Shown in pieces: positions 34,436-43,551 of a DNA stretch of 64,000 nt; within the stretch, counting starts at the first letter, position 1; the number at the start of each line of letters is the position of its first letter. The notes beneath the pieces are model-generated. The model was given only the letters and a program-made list of their open reading frames with translations, had not been told where the DNA came from and did no database searches. Position numbers and translations under genes: made by a program. Origin of the DNA: Rhodococcus qingshengii (lineage in GTDB: Bacteria; Actinomycetota; Actinomycetes; Mycobacteriales; Mycobacteriaceae); contig NZ_JAJNCL010000005.1 of assembly GCF_021025955.1 (NCBI RefSeq), positions 248,001-312,000 of the forward strand. Reading direction: 5' to 3'.

Positions 34436-35167
34436 GCAGGCCTACCGTCTGGGACAGAAAGGCCGGTTAGCGGATTCTACGAATGCAACTGTGGTGACAG
34501 ACACCGAGTCAGCACCGACGTCGCCGGACACGTACTGCCGCCGTTGCCGTAAAGGTTCTCGAGTGGAGTATGGATCCTGAAAGAAGCCCGGCCGGTGTGG
34601 ATTTGACGAGTAGCGTTCGAGCTTTCGCTGTACCAGTACACGCTGCACGAAGAGTCGGGAAGAAGTTCTCGATGTCGGTTTCTTCAGGCAGAGAAGTCGA
34701 AGATGCAACATCAGCCGAAAGCGGGTATCTGGGACTTCGAGGTCACAGTCTGTAGTTCGTCGTAGTTGTCTGAGCCTGTAGCGGAAAGAATTCGGGTGCA
34801 TGTTCAACGATGCTGACGCTGTTCCGATGTTGCCGAATGCGTCAGGGCCGTACGGCACGGGTGGGTATGAATGATGTTCCAGGGCGCATCGGCCTCCACT
34901 AGGAACAGGACGGCTCATCCCGCCTCGTCGGTACCGCACTAGTCCCTGGTGATTTTTGGTGCGCTTTCACGATGCAATTCGACTGCGTCGTTCACCGGCC
35001 GAATAGTGGGTTTGGCCGGAGGCGGCCCGTATCTTTGCCGAGGAGTGGTCATCGCGCTGAGCTGAGACACGGGGAACGTGCGTCGGCGAGCGTTCTTCGC
35101 CTCACGTATGTTGTTGCGTGGAATAGATTTTGGGATTTAACCAGTAAGTTGTGAAGGGTTGTTGACA
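34436..35167. other. 732-bp gap with decayed sequence
   Basis: Apart from the PucR-type remnant on the minus strand at 34690-34845, no intact gene, RNA or repeat was recognised here. Short open frames lack coding character. The last part (from about 35000) must hold the beta-lactamase promoter; GAAGGG at 35153-35158 is its likely ribosome site. The region separates the lipid-degradation operon from the envelope island. Confidence 0.5.
34690..34845 (-). pseudogene. remnant of a PucR/CdaR-type regulator C-terminus
   Basis: About 50 codons read DAFGNIGTASASLNMHPNSF then RYRLRQLRRTTDCDLEVPDT and RFRLMLHLRLL. This is the C-terminal helix-turn-helix of PucR-like regulators (LGVHPNTFRYRLRR pattern) including its normal end. 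No GGDEF-like or N-terminal part is found upstream (higher coordinates), and the surrounding frame is open but unlike any protein. It is a degraded fragment, marking an old deletion or rearrangement. Confidence 0.65.
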
Positions 35168-36076
35168 GTGACGGTTGAGGGTGGTGCAGTCACGCGGCGT
35201 GTGTTTTTGGTTGCCGCGGTGTTGATTCCGGTCGTGGGATGTTCGGCGAAGAGTAATCAGAATGCAGATGCCGGGCCGTCGAAGGTTGGCGGGGGAGATC
35301 CGAGTGATCTTCTGGTCGAACTCGAAGCCCGATACGATGCGAGGCTGGGTGTGTATGCGAGTAGTTCGAACACTGGGAGGGTGGTGGAGTATCGCGCGGA
35401 CGAGCGGTTCGCGTTCTGCTCTACGTTCAAAACCCTCGCTGTCGCAGCTGTATTGGGTAAGTATCCATTGAGTTATCTCGATACAGTAGTCCACTACACT
35501 GCCGCTGATCTGCAGTCGTACGCCCCGATTGCGGAGCAAAAGCTCGATACCGGGATGACGGTTGGTGAATTATGCTCCGCAGCAGTGCAATACAGTGACA
35601 ATACCGCTGCCAACCTCCTGCTGCAGATGCTTGGCGGACCTTCTGCAGTCAATGCGTACATTCGCAGTATCGGCGATGATGTGACTCGGCTGGATCGGTT
35701 CGAACCCGAGCTCAACACCGCGATTCCAGGCGATGATCGTGACACGACGTCCCCGCGGGCGATCGGTAGGGACTTCGCGCGTCTTGTCCTCGGCGATGCG
35801 CTGACGCCGGACAAGCGTGAGGTGCTCGCGGATTGGCTTCGAGGCAATACCACTGGTGCGGAGCAGATACGGGCCGGTGTTCCACAAGGGTGGACGGTCG
35901 CCGACAAGACTGGCAGCGGTGACTACGGAACCAGCAACGATGTCGGTGTCGTGTGGACGGATACTTCAGATGCGGTGACGATTTCTATCCTGACGACACG
36001 CTCGGATAGAGACGACACCGCGGACAAAGCGATCATCGCCGACGCCACACGTCTCGTCGTCTCAGCGCTCACCTGA
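35168..36076 (+). CDS. class A beta-lactamase, predicted lipoprotein
   Basis: A 302-residue serine beta-lactamase that hydrolyses penicillins and cephalosporins. All class A motifs are present: STFK with nucleophilic Ser, YSDN, EPELN with the general base Glu, and DKTGSG. The N-terminus (RRVFLVAAVLIPVVGCSAKS) carries a lipobox, so it is probably anchored on the outer face of the membrane like several actinomycete enzymes. Start GTG at 35168 follows GAAGGG; TTG codons at 35159 and 35162 are alternatives. It is convergent with the D,D-peptidase gene of the envelope operon. Codon use looks lower in GC than flanking genes. Confidence 0.93.
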   Translation: MTVEGGAVTRRVFLVAAVLIPVVGCSAKSNQNADAGPSKVGGGDPSDLLVELEARYDARLGVYASSSNTGRVVEYRADERFAFCSTFKTLAVAAVLGKYPLSYLDTVVHYTAADLQSYAPIAEQKLDTGMTVGELCSAAVQYSDNTAANLLLQMLGGPSAVNAYIRSIGDDVTRLDRFEPELNTAIPGDDRDTTSPRAIGRDFARLVLGDALTPDKREVLADWLRGNTTGAEQIRAGVPQGWTVADKTGSGDYGTSNDVGVVWTDTSDAVTISILTTRSDRDDTADKAIIADATRLVVSALT

Positions 36077-36168
36077 CGTAGTAGACGAACAACGTCGTCG
36101 CCACGATGCGAGCTGTGTGGGCATGTGTCTTGCCGTACGTTGTATGAACGATCCCGAGGTCTCGGGGT

Positions 36169-37536
36169 TTATCGGCACCCGCAACCGCGCAGAGCTGTTG
36201 CAACGGCATCGAGGGCGGGTCTTGCTGCCTCGGGTGCGGTTCCGTTGGACATGAGCGTGAATGTCAGGACTCGCTGGTCGTTGTCGACGACGATTCCTGC
36301 GAGCGAACTGACACCGGAGAGGGAGCCAGTTTTCGCGCGTACCCACCCTGCTGCCGGGGAGGGCGGGTTGAATCGATCTGCCAAGGTGCCTGTCGCTGCG
36401 GCGACGGGGAGTGTGTCGAGCAGTGGGCGAAGTTTTGGGGTGTCGGGCCCTGCTGCCGCGGTGAGCACCTGATCGATGAGGTGTGCCGAGATGCGGTCGT
36501 CGGTCGATAGTCCGCTTGCATCTCGCAATTGTGCTCCGGTGGTGTCGAATCCGCTCTCTTGCAGTGTGTGAGTGATGGCGTCGACCGCTCCGTCGAAAGT
36601 TGCGGGTAACCCACGGGCGAGTGCAATTTCGAACCCCACGGTCTCGGCGAGTACGTCGTCGGAGTGCACCATCAGGTCGCGTAAGCGTGTGCTCAGCGGG
36701 GCTGATTGAACCGAGGCCACTACGGGAGCTGCTGGTGTGGCAGAAGGCGCGGTGCCTTCGCTGACGGATGCCGGGTCCAGTCCGAGTTGTTCGGCGAGGG
36801 CTCGGCCGGTGTCCAGTGCTGGGGTGTGGGTGCGCGGGGAGTAGTCCGCCAAGGGGTCTGTGCGGCCGCCGTCGAGCATGACCGATTCGATGGGGGCGAT
36901 ACTGCCGCCGGCGATGTCGGCGGTGTCCCATCCGGGGGCGATTGTCGGGCCTGCAAATATTGTGTTGTCCACGATGAGGCTGCTGACGTGTATACCGGAA
37001 CGGTGGATCTGGCTGATCAGGTCGTCGAGATGTGGGGCGTCGGTGTAATAGCCTTGCGTGCCGGTAGGTTTCGCGGTCAGTGTCGGGTCGCCGCCGCCGA
37101 CGAGCACCAGTTGGCCGGGGGTGGCGCCTTGGACGACCGTGGTTGTGGTTCGGTGGTCGGCCGGCAGTGTCAGTAGTGCGGCGGCCGTCGTGAGAACTTT
37201 GACTATGGAACCAGGCACTTGCGGGGTGTCGGTCTGTTGTTGCCACAGTGTTGCGCCGGTCTGGGCGTCGGTGACGTGACCTGTCAAACTTCCGAGGTCG
37301 GGGTTGTCGAGTGCGGGTTGGAGCACTGCCGCGAGCATTTCAGGGCTGGGTGAGGGGGCGTCCGCTGGCACTGGCGTGATTTTCGGGTGCGGGGTAATCA
37401 GTTGTGGGGCCGTCGCGGTCGGGGGATGGGCGGGAGTGGTGTCGAGGTCGTGTTGACCGCACCCGGCACTGAAGACCGCCGCCATTGTCGTTGCTGCTGC
37501 GTATACGAGAAGGGATCCAGACCGTCTGTTCGTCAT
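36169..37536 (-). CDS. dacB: D-alanyl-D-alanine carboxypeptidase/endopeptidase, PBP4 (DacB) type
   Basis: A 455-residue peptidoglycan peptidase that removes terminal D-Ala or cuts crosslinks. It has S13-family motifs: the SxxK nucleophile in QVPGSIVKVLTTAAALLTL, SDD in MVHSDDVLAETVGFEIALAR (SDN is usual) and KTG in VRAKTGSLSGVSSLAGIVV. A lipobox-like AVFSAGCGQH follows the first hydrophobic segment, so it is probably a lipoprotein. A Pro/Thr-rich linker is near 30-60. The ATG at 37536 overlaps the PAP2 stop (ATGA). It is the last gene of the envelope operon; the C-terminus GCGCR is cysteine rich. Confidence 0.9.
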   Translation of the reverse strand: MTNRRSGSLLVYAAATTMAAVFSAGCGQHDLDTTPAHPPTATAPQLITPHPKITPVPADAPSPSPEMLAAVLQPALDNPDLGSLTGHVTDAQTGATLWQQQTDTPQVPGSIVKVLTTAAALLTLPADHRTTTTVVQGATPGQLVLVGGGDPTLTAKPTGTQGYYTDAPHLDDLISQIHRSGIHVSSLIVDNTIFAGPTIAPGWDTADIAGGSIAPIESVMLDGGRTDPLADYSPRTHTPALDTGRALAEQLGLDPASVSEGTAPSATPAAPVVASVQSAPLSTRLRDLMVHSDDVLAETVGFEIALARGLPATFDGAVDAITHTLQESGFDTTGAQLRDASGLSTDDRISAHLIDQVLTAAAGPDTPKLRPLLDTLPVAAATGTLADRFNPPSPAAGWVRAKTGSLSGVSSLAGIVVDNDQRVLTFTLMSNGTAPEAARPALDAVATALRGCGCR

Positions 37537-38531
37537 TGTTCTGTGTCATTTCTTCGACTTTCGATGGCAACCTCATTGCCGCATTTCTTGCGGGTCGCCG
37601 ATCTGTTTGTGGTGATCATTGATCTGACGTGTGTTGTCGCCCTGGCTGACAACTCTAAGCAATGGGCGTGGAAGACTCGAAAGCGGCTTATCCGGCGCTC
37701 TCCGTGACGCGAGCAGTTCGGAGATTGCGATATCGCGCAGACAAAGACAGTCATTGGAACCGCCACCGTTGCCGCGAGTACACCGGTGAGCACACCGTAT
37801 GGTCGTGGATCGAGGGCCAGAACGATCACCGTCGTCGCTACCGGCCCACCCACCAGCGTGGATACCAAAATGAACCCCCGTATTCGGCGATCACCCACTA
37901 CGAAGACGGCAGCGAAGAGGCTGACGATTGCGGCTGCGAGCAATACGGATCCCGCAACATCGCTGAGGCGGTGCCATCCCTCGCCCATGATGTCGCGGCT
38001 GACCAGCGCCACCCACGCCGCGCAGGGCACGACTCCGACCAGGCGCATCCACGGCGGTGCGATCAGGAGCAGGCTGAGGGCAATACCCATTGCGCCGGCG
38101 ACATGACCGCTCGGAAACGTGTTCGCCGTCGGCCAGGGGACATCCTGATCGAGTTGAGGCCGCTCGAGAACTTCGAGACGAAGCGTTCTCGCCGCCACTA
38201 TGCACACGACGGGAACTGCAAGCGTCGTCACAGCAGCGAGCGGCTGACGAATCACATTCCCTGTCAACAGGATCGCGGCTGCGACAGAGATCCACATGAG
38301 CGGATTGGTCATGATGTCCAGCCGCAGGACGTCGGGCACCGATATGCCGTCCTGCGCCGACTTCGCAGCCTGAAATACTTCCCGGTCGAGTCGTTGACCG
38401 CCGGCGGTACCAACAATGAGAAGGAATACGGCGGCCGCACCTGCGGCGAATGACATGCCGACGACAATCACCGTCCACCGTGGTCTGTTGCGTACGGCGG
38501 GCGTCATCGGGGCGGAATCGGTCACGGACAC
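37533..38531 (-). CDS. PAP2-family membrane phosphatase with basic C-terminal tail
   Basis: A 332-residue membrane protein with about six helices. The phosphatase motifs are ERPQLDQ (arginine motif), FPSGHVAGAMG with catalytic His, and SRDIMGEGWHRLSDVAGSVL with the second His. Such enzymes dephosphorylate undecaprenyl pyrophosphate or other lipid phosphates outside the membrane. Residues from about 265 form an Arg/Ser-rich tail without homology, which may follow from an old frameshift. The GTG at 38531 overlaps the preceding gene by 10 bp and the 3' end overlaps dacB. In this operon it would recycle a lipid carrier. Confidence 0.85.
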   Translation of the reverse strand: MSVTDSAPMTPAVRNRPRWTVIVVGMSFAAGAAAVFLLIVGTAGGQRLDREVFQAAKSAQDGISVPDVLRLDIMTNPLMWISVAAAILLTGNVIRQPLAAVTTLAVPVVCIVAARTLRLEVLERPQLDQDVPWPTANTFPSGHVAGAMGIALSLLLIAPPWMRLVGVVPCAAWVALVSRDIMGEGWHRLSDVAGSVLLAAAIVSLFAAVFVVGDRRIRGFILVSTLVGGPVATTVIVLALDPRPYGVLTGVLAATVAVPMTVFVCAISQSPNCSRHGERRISRFRVFHAHCLELSARATTHVRSMITTNRSATRKKCGNEVAIESRRNDTEQ

Positions 38532-40444
38532 AGCGTCGTGCTCGCGGCGCCGATGGATGCACTGACGCAGCCCGGGCCGATATCGCCAACGTCGGGGTCC
38601 TGGAAGGTGCTGTCGTCAAAGTTGGCTGTCACCAACAGCTTTCCTTCGCCGAAGATGGTTTGCTGCACCATTCTGTCGTCGGACAACCACTGAAAGTCCG
38701 TCATGGGCTCAGTTCCAGCCGCTTCTTGCAGGGTGGCGAAGAACTTCTGCATGGTCGCCATCCTCGGACCTTCCTCCGCGATGGTTTGTGCGTTCAGGGT
38801 GTAGTTCAGTGGCGTGTTGTAGAGCATTGCCAACAACGCGCGATCGGTTTGCTCGGCCGGCAGCTTGTTGAAGGACAACTCCCATCGATCCGTACTGACT
38901 ACCGAATCGTGCAGCACCGTCTCGTACAGCGGCACACGGTATTTTGGATCGAACATCCCGGTTTTCAGCTCTGATGAAAGCTCGACGGGTTTGAAGAAGA
39001 AGGCCGGGCCGTTCTTCCCCCAGTACGCACCCCAGTTCGCCTTGTCTCGTTCCGCTTTCCAGAGGCCGTTCATCACCGGAGTGCTGGATCCGTGACTGAA
39101 GGACACAACGCTGTTGGCCCACGACCCGGCTGTCTCCGATCCCAACACCAGATCCTTGCCGATCATCTTCATCCGGTCGATGCGGTTCTGCCGGTCCTCG
39201 GACTGGGTCATCCGGTGGCCCGGGCTGTAGTCGTCGAATACCTCACCGGTGGCATCGACGTCCAGGAAGTAGCTGTTCGCGCCGTTGCCCACCTTTGCGG
39301 CGACGCGAGAGGCAACAAGCTCCGGGTCGGCGGCCAATGCCTCTGAGCTCAGGTAACAGCCACGGCCGCTGAATCCGCCTTCCACGTCGCCCATTTTGTC
39401 AATGACGCAGGCGCCGGGCCAAATCCCGTCGGGCCACGAAGACGAGGGATTGTCGACCTCGCCGGACGGGTCCTGTGCGTTGGCGAAGGTGTCGTACGGC
39501 CCGACGAGAAAGCCGTAGTTCGTGGCGGTGTCGACGGCCTCGCGGGTCATCGGCTGATCATCGGAGTCGTAGCCGAGCCACATCTTGGTGATGCCGAGGT
39601 CATGGAGTTGGCGTATCGCTTCGGGAGTACGCGCATCTCCCCACAGATAGGCGTGAAAGGCGCCGATCAGCTTGGCTGTGTCCGGGTTCTCCGCGATCTT
39701 CTGCTGCAGAGTGCGCAGTCCGCCCTGTTCCCCGAGCAGACTGCGGTAATCCAGTGCAGGGGCCACCGGCGATCCGTCGGTGACTGACAAGGCAACCGTG
39801 TAAGTGTCGGTGCCTTTCTCCTGGCTGAACTCGTGGGTGGCAGTGCTGCGCAGCTGGCCTTCAACCGAGGTGAAGTTCAGGGAGGTACCCAAGTCTGTCG
39901 GCACCAGATAGCTCGCCCCTACAGCGCCCGCGCTGAACCCCCAGAACGGCATCGTCAGGTCCTGCAATCGTTGCCCCTCGTCCCCGACCAATCCGATATC
40001 GGGGTTGTTCCAGAATGCGTCGTCGACCGGGATACTCAGCCCCTCGCCTTGGGGCAGCTGCAGATCTCGCGCACCGGCCCCGGTGACCGGCCATGCCACG
40101 GACTGATCCCGCGAACTGGTCAGGTCGATCACCAGGCGGCCGGCGTGGGATCCCGCTGTCAGGTCGAGGCCGCGGTCGGGGTATGACCAATGGGCACTGT
40201 TGTTCTCGACTGACACCTTGCCGGGAACTCCGAGGTCTGTCGCAGCGGCGGCTGACAGTTCGACGTCGCTGTCCACGCGTAGGTCGTTGACATCGATCCT
40301 GGCCTCGCCGCCCTCGATCTGCACCGTGATGGTGCTTCCATCGACCCTCACCGCGGGGTCCGCCGCACTCGCGGTACACCCCGTGGAGGCAAGCGTGACC
40401 AACACGATGCCCACAGCGATAGAAGTCAATGCCTGTGTTCTCAT
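38522..40444 (-). CDS. glycoside-hydrolase-like lipoprotein (GH101/GH129-like)
   Basis: A 640-residue exported protein. The lipobox LVTLASTGCTAS ends the signal peptide, so it is membrane anchored. An N-terminal beta-rich domain (30-250) precedes a barrel-like domain: GAFHAYLWGDARTPEAIRQL, FLVGPYDTFANAQDPSGEVD, then SYFLDVDATGEVFDDYSPGH and LVLGSETAGSWANSVVSFSH. The Asp in LDVDATGE and Glu in GSETAG are placed like the nucleophile and acid/base of GH101/GH129-type alpha-N-acetylgalactosaminidases, but the assignment rests on pattern only. It overlaps the PAP2 gene and follows the kinase gene by 45 bp. Confidence 0.6.
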   Translation of the reverse strand: MRTQALTSIAVGIVLVTLASTGCTASAADPAVRVDGSTITVQIEGGEARIDVNDLRVDSDVELSAAAATDLGVPGKVSVENNSAHWSYPDRGLDLTAGSHAGRLVIDLTSSRDQSVAWPVTGAGARDLQLPQGEGLSIPVDDAFWNNPDIGLVGDEGQRLQDLTMPFWGFSAGAVGASYLVPTDLGTSLNFTSVEGQLRSTATHEFSQEKGTDTYTVALSVTDGSPVAPALDYRSLLGEQGGLRTLQQKIAENPDTAKLIGAFHAYLWGDARTPEAIRQLHDLGITKMWLGYDSDDQPMTREAVDTATNYGFLVGPYDTFANAQDPSGEVDNPSSSWPDGIWPGACVIDKMGDVEGGFSGRGCYLSSEALAADPELVASRVAAKVGNGANSYFLDVDATGEVFDDYSPGHRMTQSEDRQNRIDRMKMIGKDLVLGSETAGSWANSVVSFSHGSSTPVMNGLWKAERDKANWGAYWGKNGPAFFFKPVELSSELKTGMFDPKYRVPLYETVLHDSVVSTDRWELSFNKLPAEQTDRALLAMLYNTPLNYTLNAQTIAEEGPRMATMQKFFATLQEAAGTEPMTDFQWLSDDRMVQQTIFGEGKLLVTANFDDSTFQDPDVGDIGPGCVSASIGAASTTLCP

Positions 40445-40489
40445 AGTTCGAAAAGTAAGCGCTGAACATTAGAACAAGATCAGAGTGAC

Positions 40490-41830
40490 TTACTCTCGGG
40501 CCGGCAGGCGCACGGTGAACACCGCTCCACCGTCGGGGTTGTTGCCCACGCTGATCGAGGCGCCGTGGGCATGCGCGATCTGTTGGGCCATAGCCAGTCC
40601 CAGTCCGGAGCCGGAGGTGCCCCGACTACGGGGTGACCGATAGAAGCGTTCGAAGATCCGAGGCAAATCCGCTTCATCTATGCCGGGTCCGTTGTCCGAA
40701 ACGGTGAGAACACCGCCTGCCAGGCTCACGTTCACCGTCCCACCCGGCGGAGTGAACTTTGCCGCGTTGTCAACCAGATTCGACACCATCTTCGCGAGCC
40801 GCACATCGTTACCGCCTACCGTGTGTGGATTCGTCGTGCAGTGGAAATCAATCTTCGGCCAATGGGCACGTGCCGCCTCGACTACCTGCTCGACGACGCG
40901 CTCGAACGCGACGTCCTCCCTCTCGATGTCCGGCTCGGTACCCCGTGCGAGATCTACGATGTCGTCGATCAAGGTTCGCATATCCGCGGTACTGCGAGCG
41001 AGCGCAGACCGTACCCTCTTCTGCTGTTCGTCCGTCAGCATGCCGCTTCGGGCCAGAAGTTCCGCGTTCGCGATGATCCCCGTCAGTGGGGTCCGCAACT
41101 CGTGCGAGGCGTCGGAGACCAACCGTTTCTGCGATTGGACGGAGTCATCGAGTGCACCAAGCATGGTGTTGATCGATTCTCCGAGCCTGGCAAGCTCATC
41201 CGATCCTTCGACGGTGATCTTTCGGCTCGGATCCCGTTCCTTCGCAACAGTTTCGGCCTCGCGGGACAGTCTGGCAACGGGACGCAGCGTGTAGCGGGCG
41301 ACTATGTAGCCGAGGATAGCGCTGATGATGATGCCTATACCGCACAACAGCGCTAACAACCACGCAATCCGGTTTAGCGCCCGGTGTTGCTGATCGGCAC
41401 GGACCCCGACAAGGAGCGCACCACCGTCCTCGAGCGGTGTCACATACATCCGTCCGGGTAGACCCGCGAGGTCGATGTTCGTGAGGAAAGGCCCTGACTC
41501 GCCGTCGAGGACGGCATCGAGTGCAGGGAGCTTCGGCAGGATAGTGGCGGGTTCGTCTGTAGCACTCGGTTCGCCTGTCGCATCGAGGACCTCGAAGCAA
41601 GCTGGCGAGGAAAGATAGGCGCATTCGGCGCCACTGCCCAACTCCTGGCCACCGGCGATCCGTAATTGGATCGCCGTCGCCTCCCGGATGAGACCGATGT
41701 CGAGGCTTCGGTACACCTCCCGTGACGAGATCCAGTACGCCCCCACCGCGCAAAGTAGCACTACCGCGGCCACGGCAATCGACGTGGTGATGGCCATTCT
41801 CGTTCGGATGGCCAATCGCGTACGCGTCAC
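40490..41830 (-). CDS. membrane sensor histidine kinase
   Basis: A 446-residue two-component sensor. TM helices are near residues 13-35 and 155-178, with an outside domain between that contains two cysteines (C70, C78) which may pair. HAMP (180-235) leads to HisKA with phospho-acceptor His243 in SDASHELRTPLTG. The ATPase domain carries the N-box KMVSNLVDNAAKFTPPGGTV, DNGPGIDEADLPRIF and GSGLGLAMAQQIAHAHG. The GTG start overlaps the regulator stop by 4 bp. It lies inside the envelope operon, so the signal is probably cell-wall state, an antibiotic or the glycan itself (inference). Confidence 0.93.
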   Translation of the reverse strand: MTRTRLAIRTRMAITTSIAVAAVVLLCAVGAYWISSREVYRSLDIGLIREATAIQLRIAGGQELGSGAECAYLSSPACFEVLDATGEPSATDEPATILPKLPALDAVLDGESGPFLTNIDLAGLPGRMYVTPLEDGGALLVGVRADQQHRALNRIAWLLALLCGIGIIISAILGYIVARYTLRPVARLSREAETVAKERDPSRKITVEGSDELARLGESINTMLGALDDSVQSQKRLVSDASHELRTPLTGIIANAELLARSGMLTDEQQKRVRSALARSTADMRTLIDDIVDLARGTEPDIEREDVAFERVVEQVVEAARAHWPKIDFHCTTNPHTVGGNDVRLAKMVSNLVDNAAKFTPPGGTVNVSLAGGVLTVSDNGPGIDEADLPRIFERFYRSPRSRGTSGSGLGLAMAQQIAHAHGASISVGNNPDGGAVFTVRLPARE

Positions 41831-42492
41831 GGCAACTCCAGCCGGTATCCGATCCCACGAACCGTATGAATAATGCGTGACTCGCCGCCCGCCTCTAGTT
41901 TCGTGCGCAGGTAATTAATATATACGGCAATGGAATTCGACTGAGGTCCGAAATCTTGGCCCCACACCCGATCGCTGATCACCTCACGGGTGAGCGTCTG
42001 GCCGGAGTTCGCGATGAGTAGATCCAGCAGCGCGAACTCGGTGGCAGTGAAGTCCATGCTCCGGCCGGATCGGATGCCGCGCCGTGTCTGCGGGTCGAGA
42101 GAAAGATCCCCGAACTGCACCTCGGGTTCCGGTGGCGCTGCCCGCCGCAGCAGGGCGCGTACCCGCGCGCCGAGTTCGTCGATGTCAAAGGGCTTCGGCA
42201 GGTAGTCGTCCGCCCCCGCGTCGAGCCCCGCAATCCGATCGCCTACCTCCGAGCGTGCCGTCAGAACCAGGATGGGGATTCGATTGCCCTGCTCACGCAA
42301 GATTCGACATACGGAGAGACCGTCGATTCCCGGCATCATGACGTCGAGCACCATCGCATCGAACGAATGCTCAGAGACCGCGGCCAGAGCGCTCGAACCG
42401 TCGGAAACCGCCTGCACCTCGTACCCGTCGGATTCGAGAGTTGTCACTACCGCTTCGCGGACCGACGGATCATCATCGACGACTAGGATCAT
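41827..42492 (-). CDS. OmpR/PhoB-type response regulator
   Basis: A 221-residue regulator. The receiver domain has the acidic pair DDD at residues 6-8, phospho-acceptor Asp50 in AMVLDVMMPGIDG, Thr in LTARSE and Lys in YLPKPFDIDELGAR. The C-terminal winged helix (130-220) shows FTATEFALLDLLIANSGQTL, DRVWGQDFGPQSNSIAVYIN and RIIHTVRGIGYRLE. It resembles MprA/TcrA-type regulators. The ATG at 42492 is 57 bp after the dehydratase gene; it overlaps the kinase gene by 4 bp. It likely controls this operon and the nearby beta-lactamase (inference). Confidence 0.94.
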   Translation of the reverse strand: MILVVDDDPSVREAVVTTLESDGYEVQAVSDGSSALAAVSEHSFDAMVLDVMMPGIDGLSVCRILREQGNRIPILVLTARSEVGDRIAGLDAGADDYLPKPFDIDELGARVRALLRRAAPPEPEVQFGDLSLDPQTRRGIRSGRSMDFTATEFALLDLLIANSGQTLTREVISDRVWGQDFGPQSNSIAVYINYLRTKLEAGGESRIIHTVRGIGYRLELP

Positions 42493-42549
42493 CTACTTAT
42501 CGTGCCTGACGTGAGTCCGATACGGATACAACCCGTGCGACGTCTCGCA

Positions 42550-43551
42550 TCACACGCGGTAGCGGCGAGGATCGGTGATCGGATGAGCTTTGATCCACTC
42601 CGAGGTGTGCGTGAGTCCTGCTTTCAGGGAGACCTGTGGGATCCAGTCCGTCAACTCCCGCACTCGACTGTTGTCGGACACCAGGCGGTGAACCTCGCTG
42701 CCTGCTGGACGATGACGTGAGTCTTCGGTTGTGACAGATGCGGAAGACCCGGTGATCTCGATCAACATGTCAATCAGGTCGCGGATCGAAATCTCCTGGC
42801 CGGTGCCGAGATTCAAGGTCAATCCAAGCGTACGTTCGGATTCCGCGATCTCCATGAAGCCCCGGGCAGTATCGTCGACGTAGGTGAAGTCCCGAGTCGG
42901 GGTCAGCGCGCCGACAGCGATCTCGCCTGCTCCGGAATGCAACTGGTGCAGGATCGCAGGAATCACGGCGCGTGTCGATTGCCGCGGGCCGAACGTGTTG
43001 AACGGTCGGCAGATCGAGACCGGCGTATCGAACGAGTGAAAATAGGACAACGCGACCATGTCCGCCGCAATTTTGGATGCGGAGTAGGGAGACTGGGGTT
43101 GCAACGGGTGCGTTTCGGATATAGGTACTTCCCGAGCAGTTCCGTAGACCTCGCTGGTTGACGTATGCACCACCCTCCGCGCGCCGTGACGGCGCGCAGC
43201 ATCCACAATATTCTGGGTACCAAGGACATTCGTCTCCAGATACGTTTGCGGAGCCTGGTAGCTGTATGGGATTCCGATCAGTGCCGCGAGGTGGAAGATG
43301 GTGTCGATCCCCTCTGCCGCATCGAGGACTTGTCCATTGTCACGGACATCTCCGGCGATCATCTCGATATCGGGAAGGTGATCCGAAAGAAAGCCGGCCG
43401 ATGCGTACGGCTTGTAGTGCGCGAGAACTCGTACGTGCGCACCTTGCATGAGCAACTGCTCAACCAGGGAGCTGCCGATGAAGCCTTCGCCGCCGGTGAC
43501 CAAGACCTTTCGTCCGAACCAGAATCCATTGACTTGCACAATTTCACTCAT
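42550..43551 (-). CDS. NAD-dependent NDP-sugar epimerase/4,6-dehydratase
   Basis: A 333-residue extended SDR. It shows VLVTGGEGFIGSSLVEQLLM (NAD motif), FHLAALIGIPYSYQAPQTYL, HTSTSEVYGTAREVPISETH with the catalytic Ser/Thr and YSASKIAADMVALSYFHSF with YxxxK. RPFNTFGPRQSTRAVIPAIL and DFTYVDDTARGFMEIAE are typical of NDP-hexose 4,6-dehydratases; the overall look is closest to LegB-type UDP-HexNAc dehydratases. The ATG at 43551 overlaps the MurG-like stop (ATGA). It would supply a modified amino sugar to the glycosyltransferase encoded just upstream (inference). Confidence 0.85.
   Translation of the reverse strand: MSEIVQVNGFWFGRKVLVTGGEGFIGSSLVEQLLMQGAHVRVLAHYKPYASAGFLSDHLPDIEMIAGDVRDNGQVLDAAEGIDTIFHLAALIGIPYSYQAPQTYLETNVLGTQNIVDAARRHGARRVVHTSTSEVYGTAREVPISETHPLQPQSPYSASKIAADMVALSYFHSFDTPVSICRPFNTFGPRQSTRAVIPAILHQLHSGAGEIAVGALTPTRDFTYVDDTARGFMEIAESERTLGLTLNLGTGQEISIRDLIDMLIEITGSSASVTTEDSRHRPAGSEVHRLVSDNSRVRELTDWIPQVSLKAGLTHTSEWIKAHPITDPRRYRV

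Noticed and set aside
34972..35154. Short open frame before the beta-lactamase
   Set aside because: 60 codons, no ribosome site, no resemblance to any protein; probably non-coding.
35159..36076. Beta-lactamase as part of a mobile resistance cassette
   Set aside because: No integron, transposon end or adjacent transposase is present; lipoprotein class A enzymes are normal chromosomal genes in actinomycetes. Only distant IS debris exists.
36153..36170. CCCGAG-GT-CTCGGG hairpin near the convergent beta-lactamase/dacB ends as terminator
   Set aside because: Arms are only 6 bp with a 2-base loop, too tight to fold well; reported here only.
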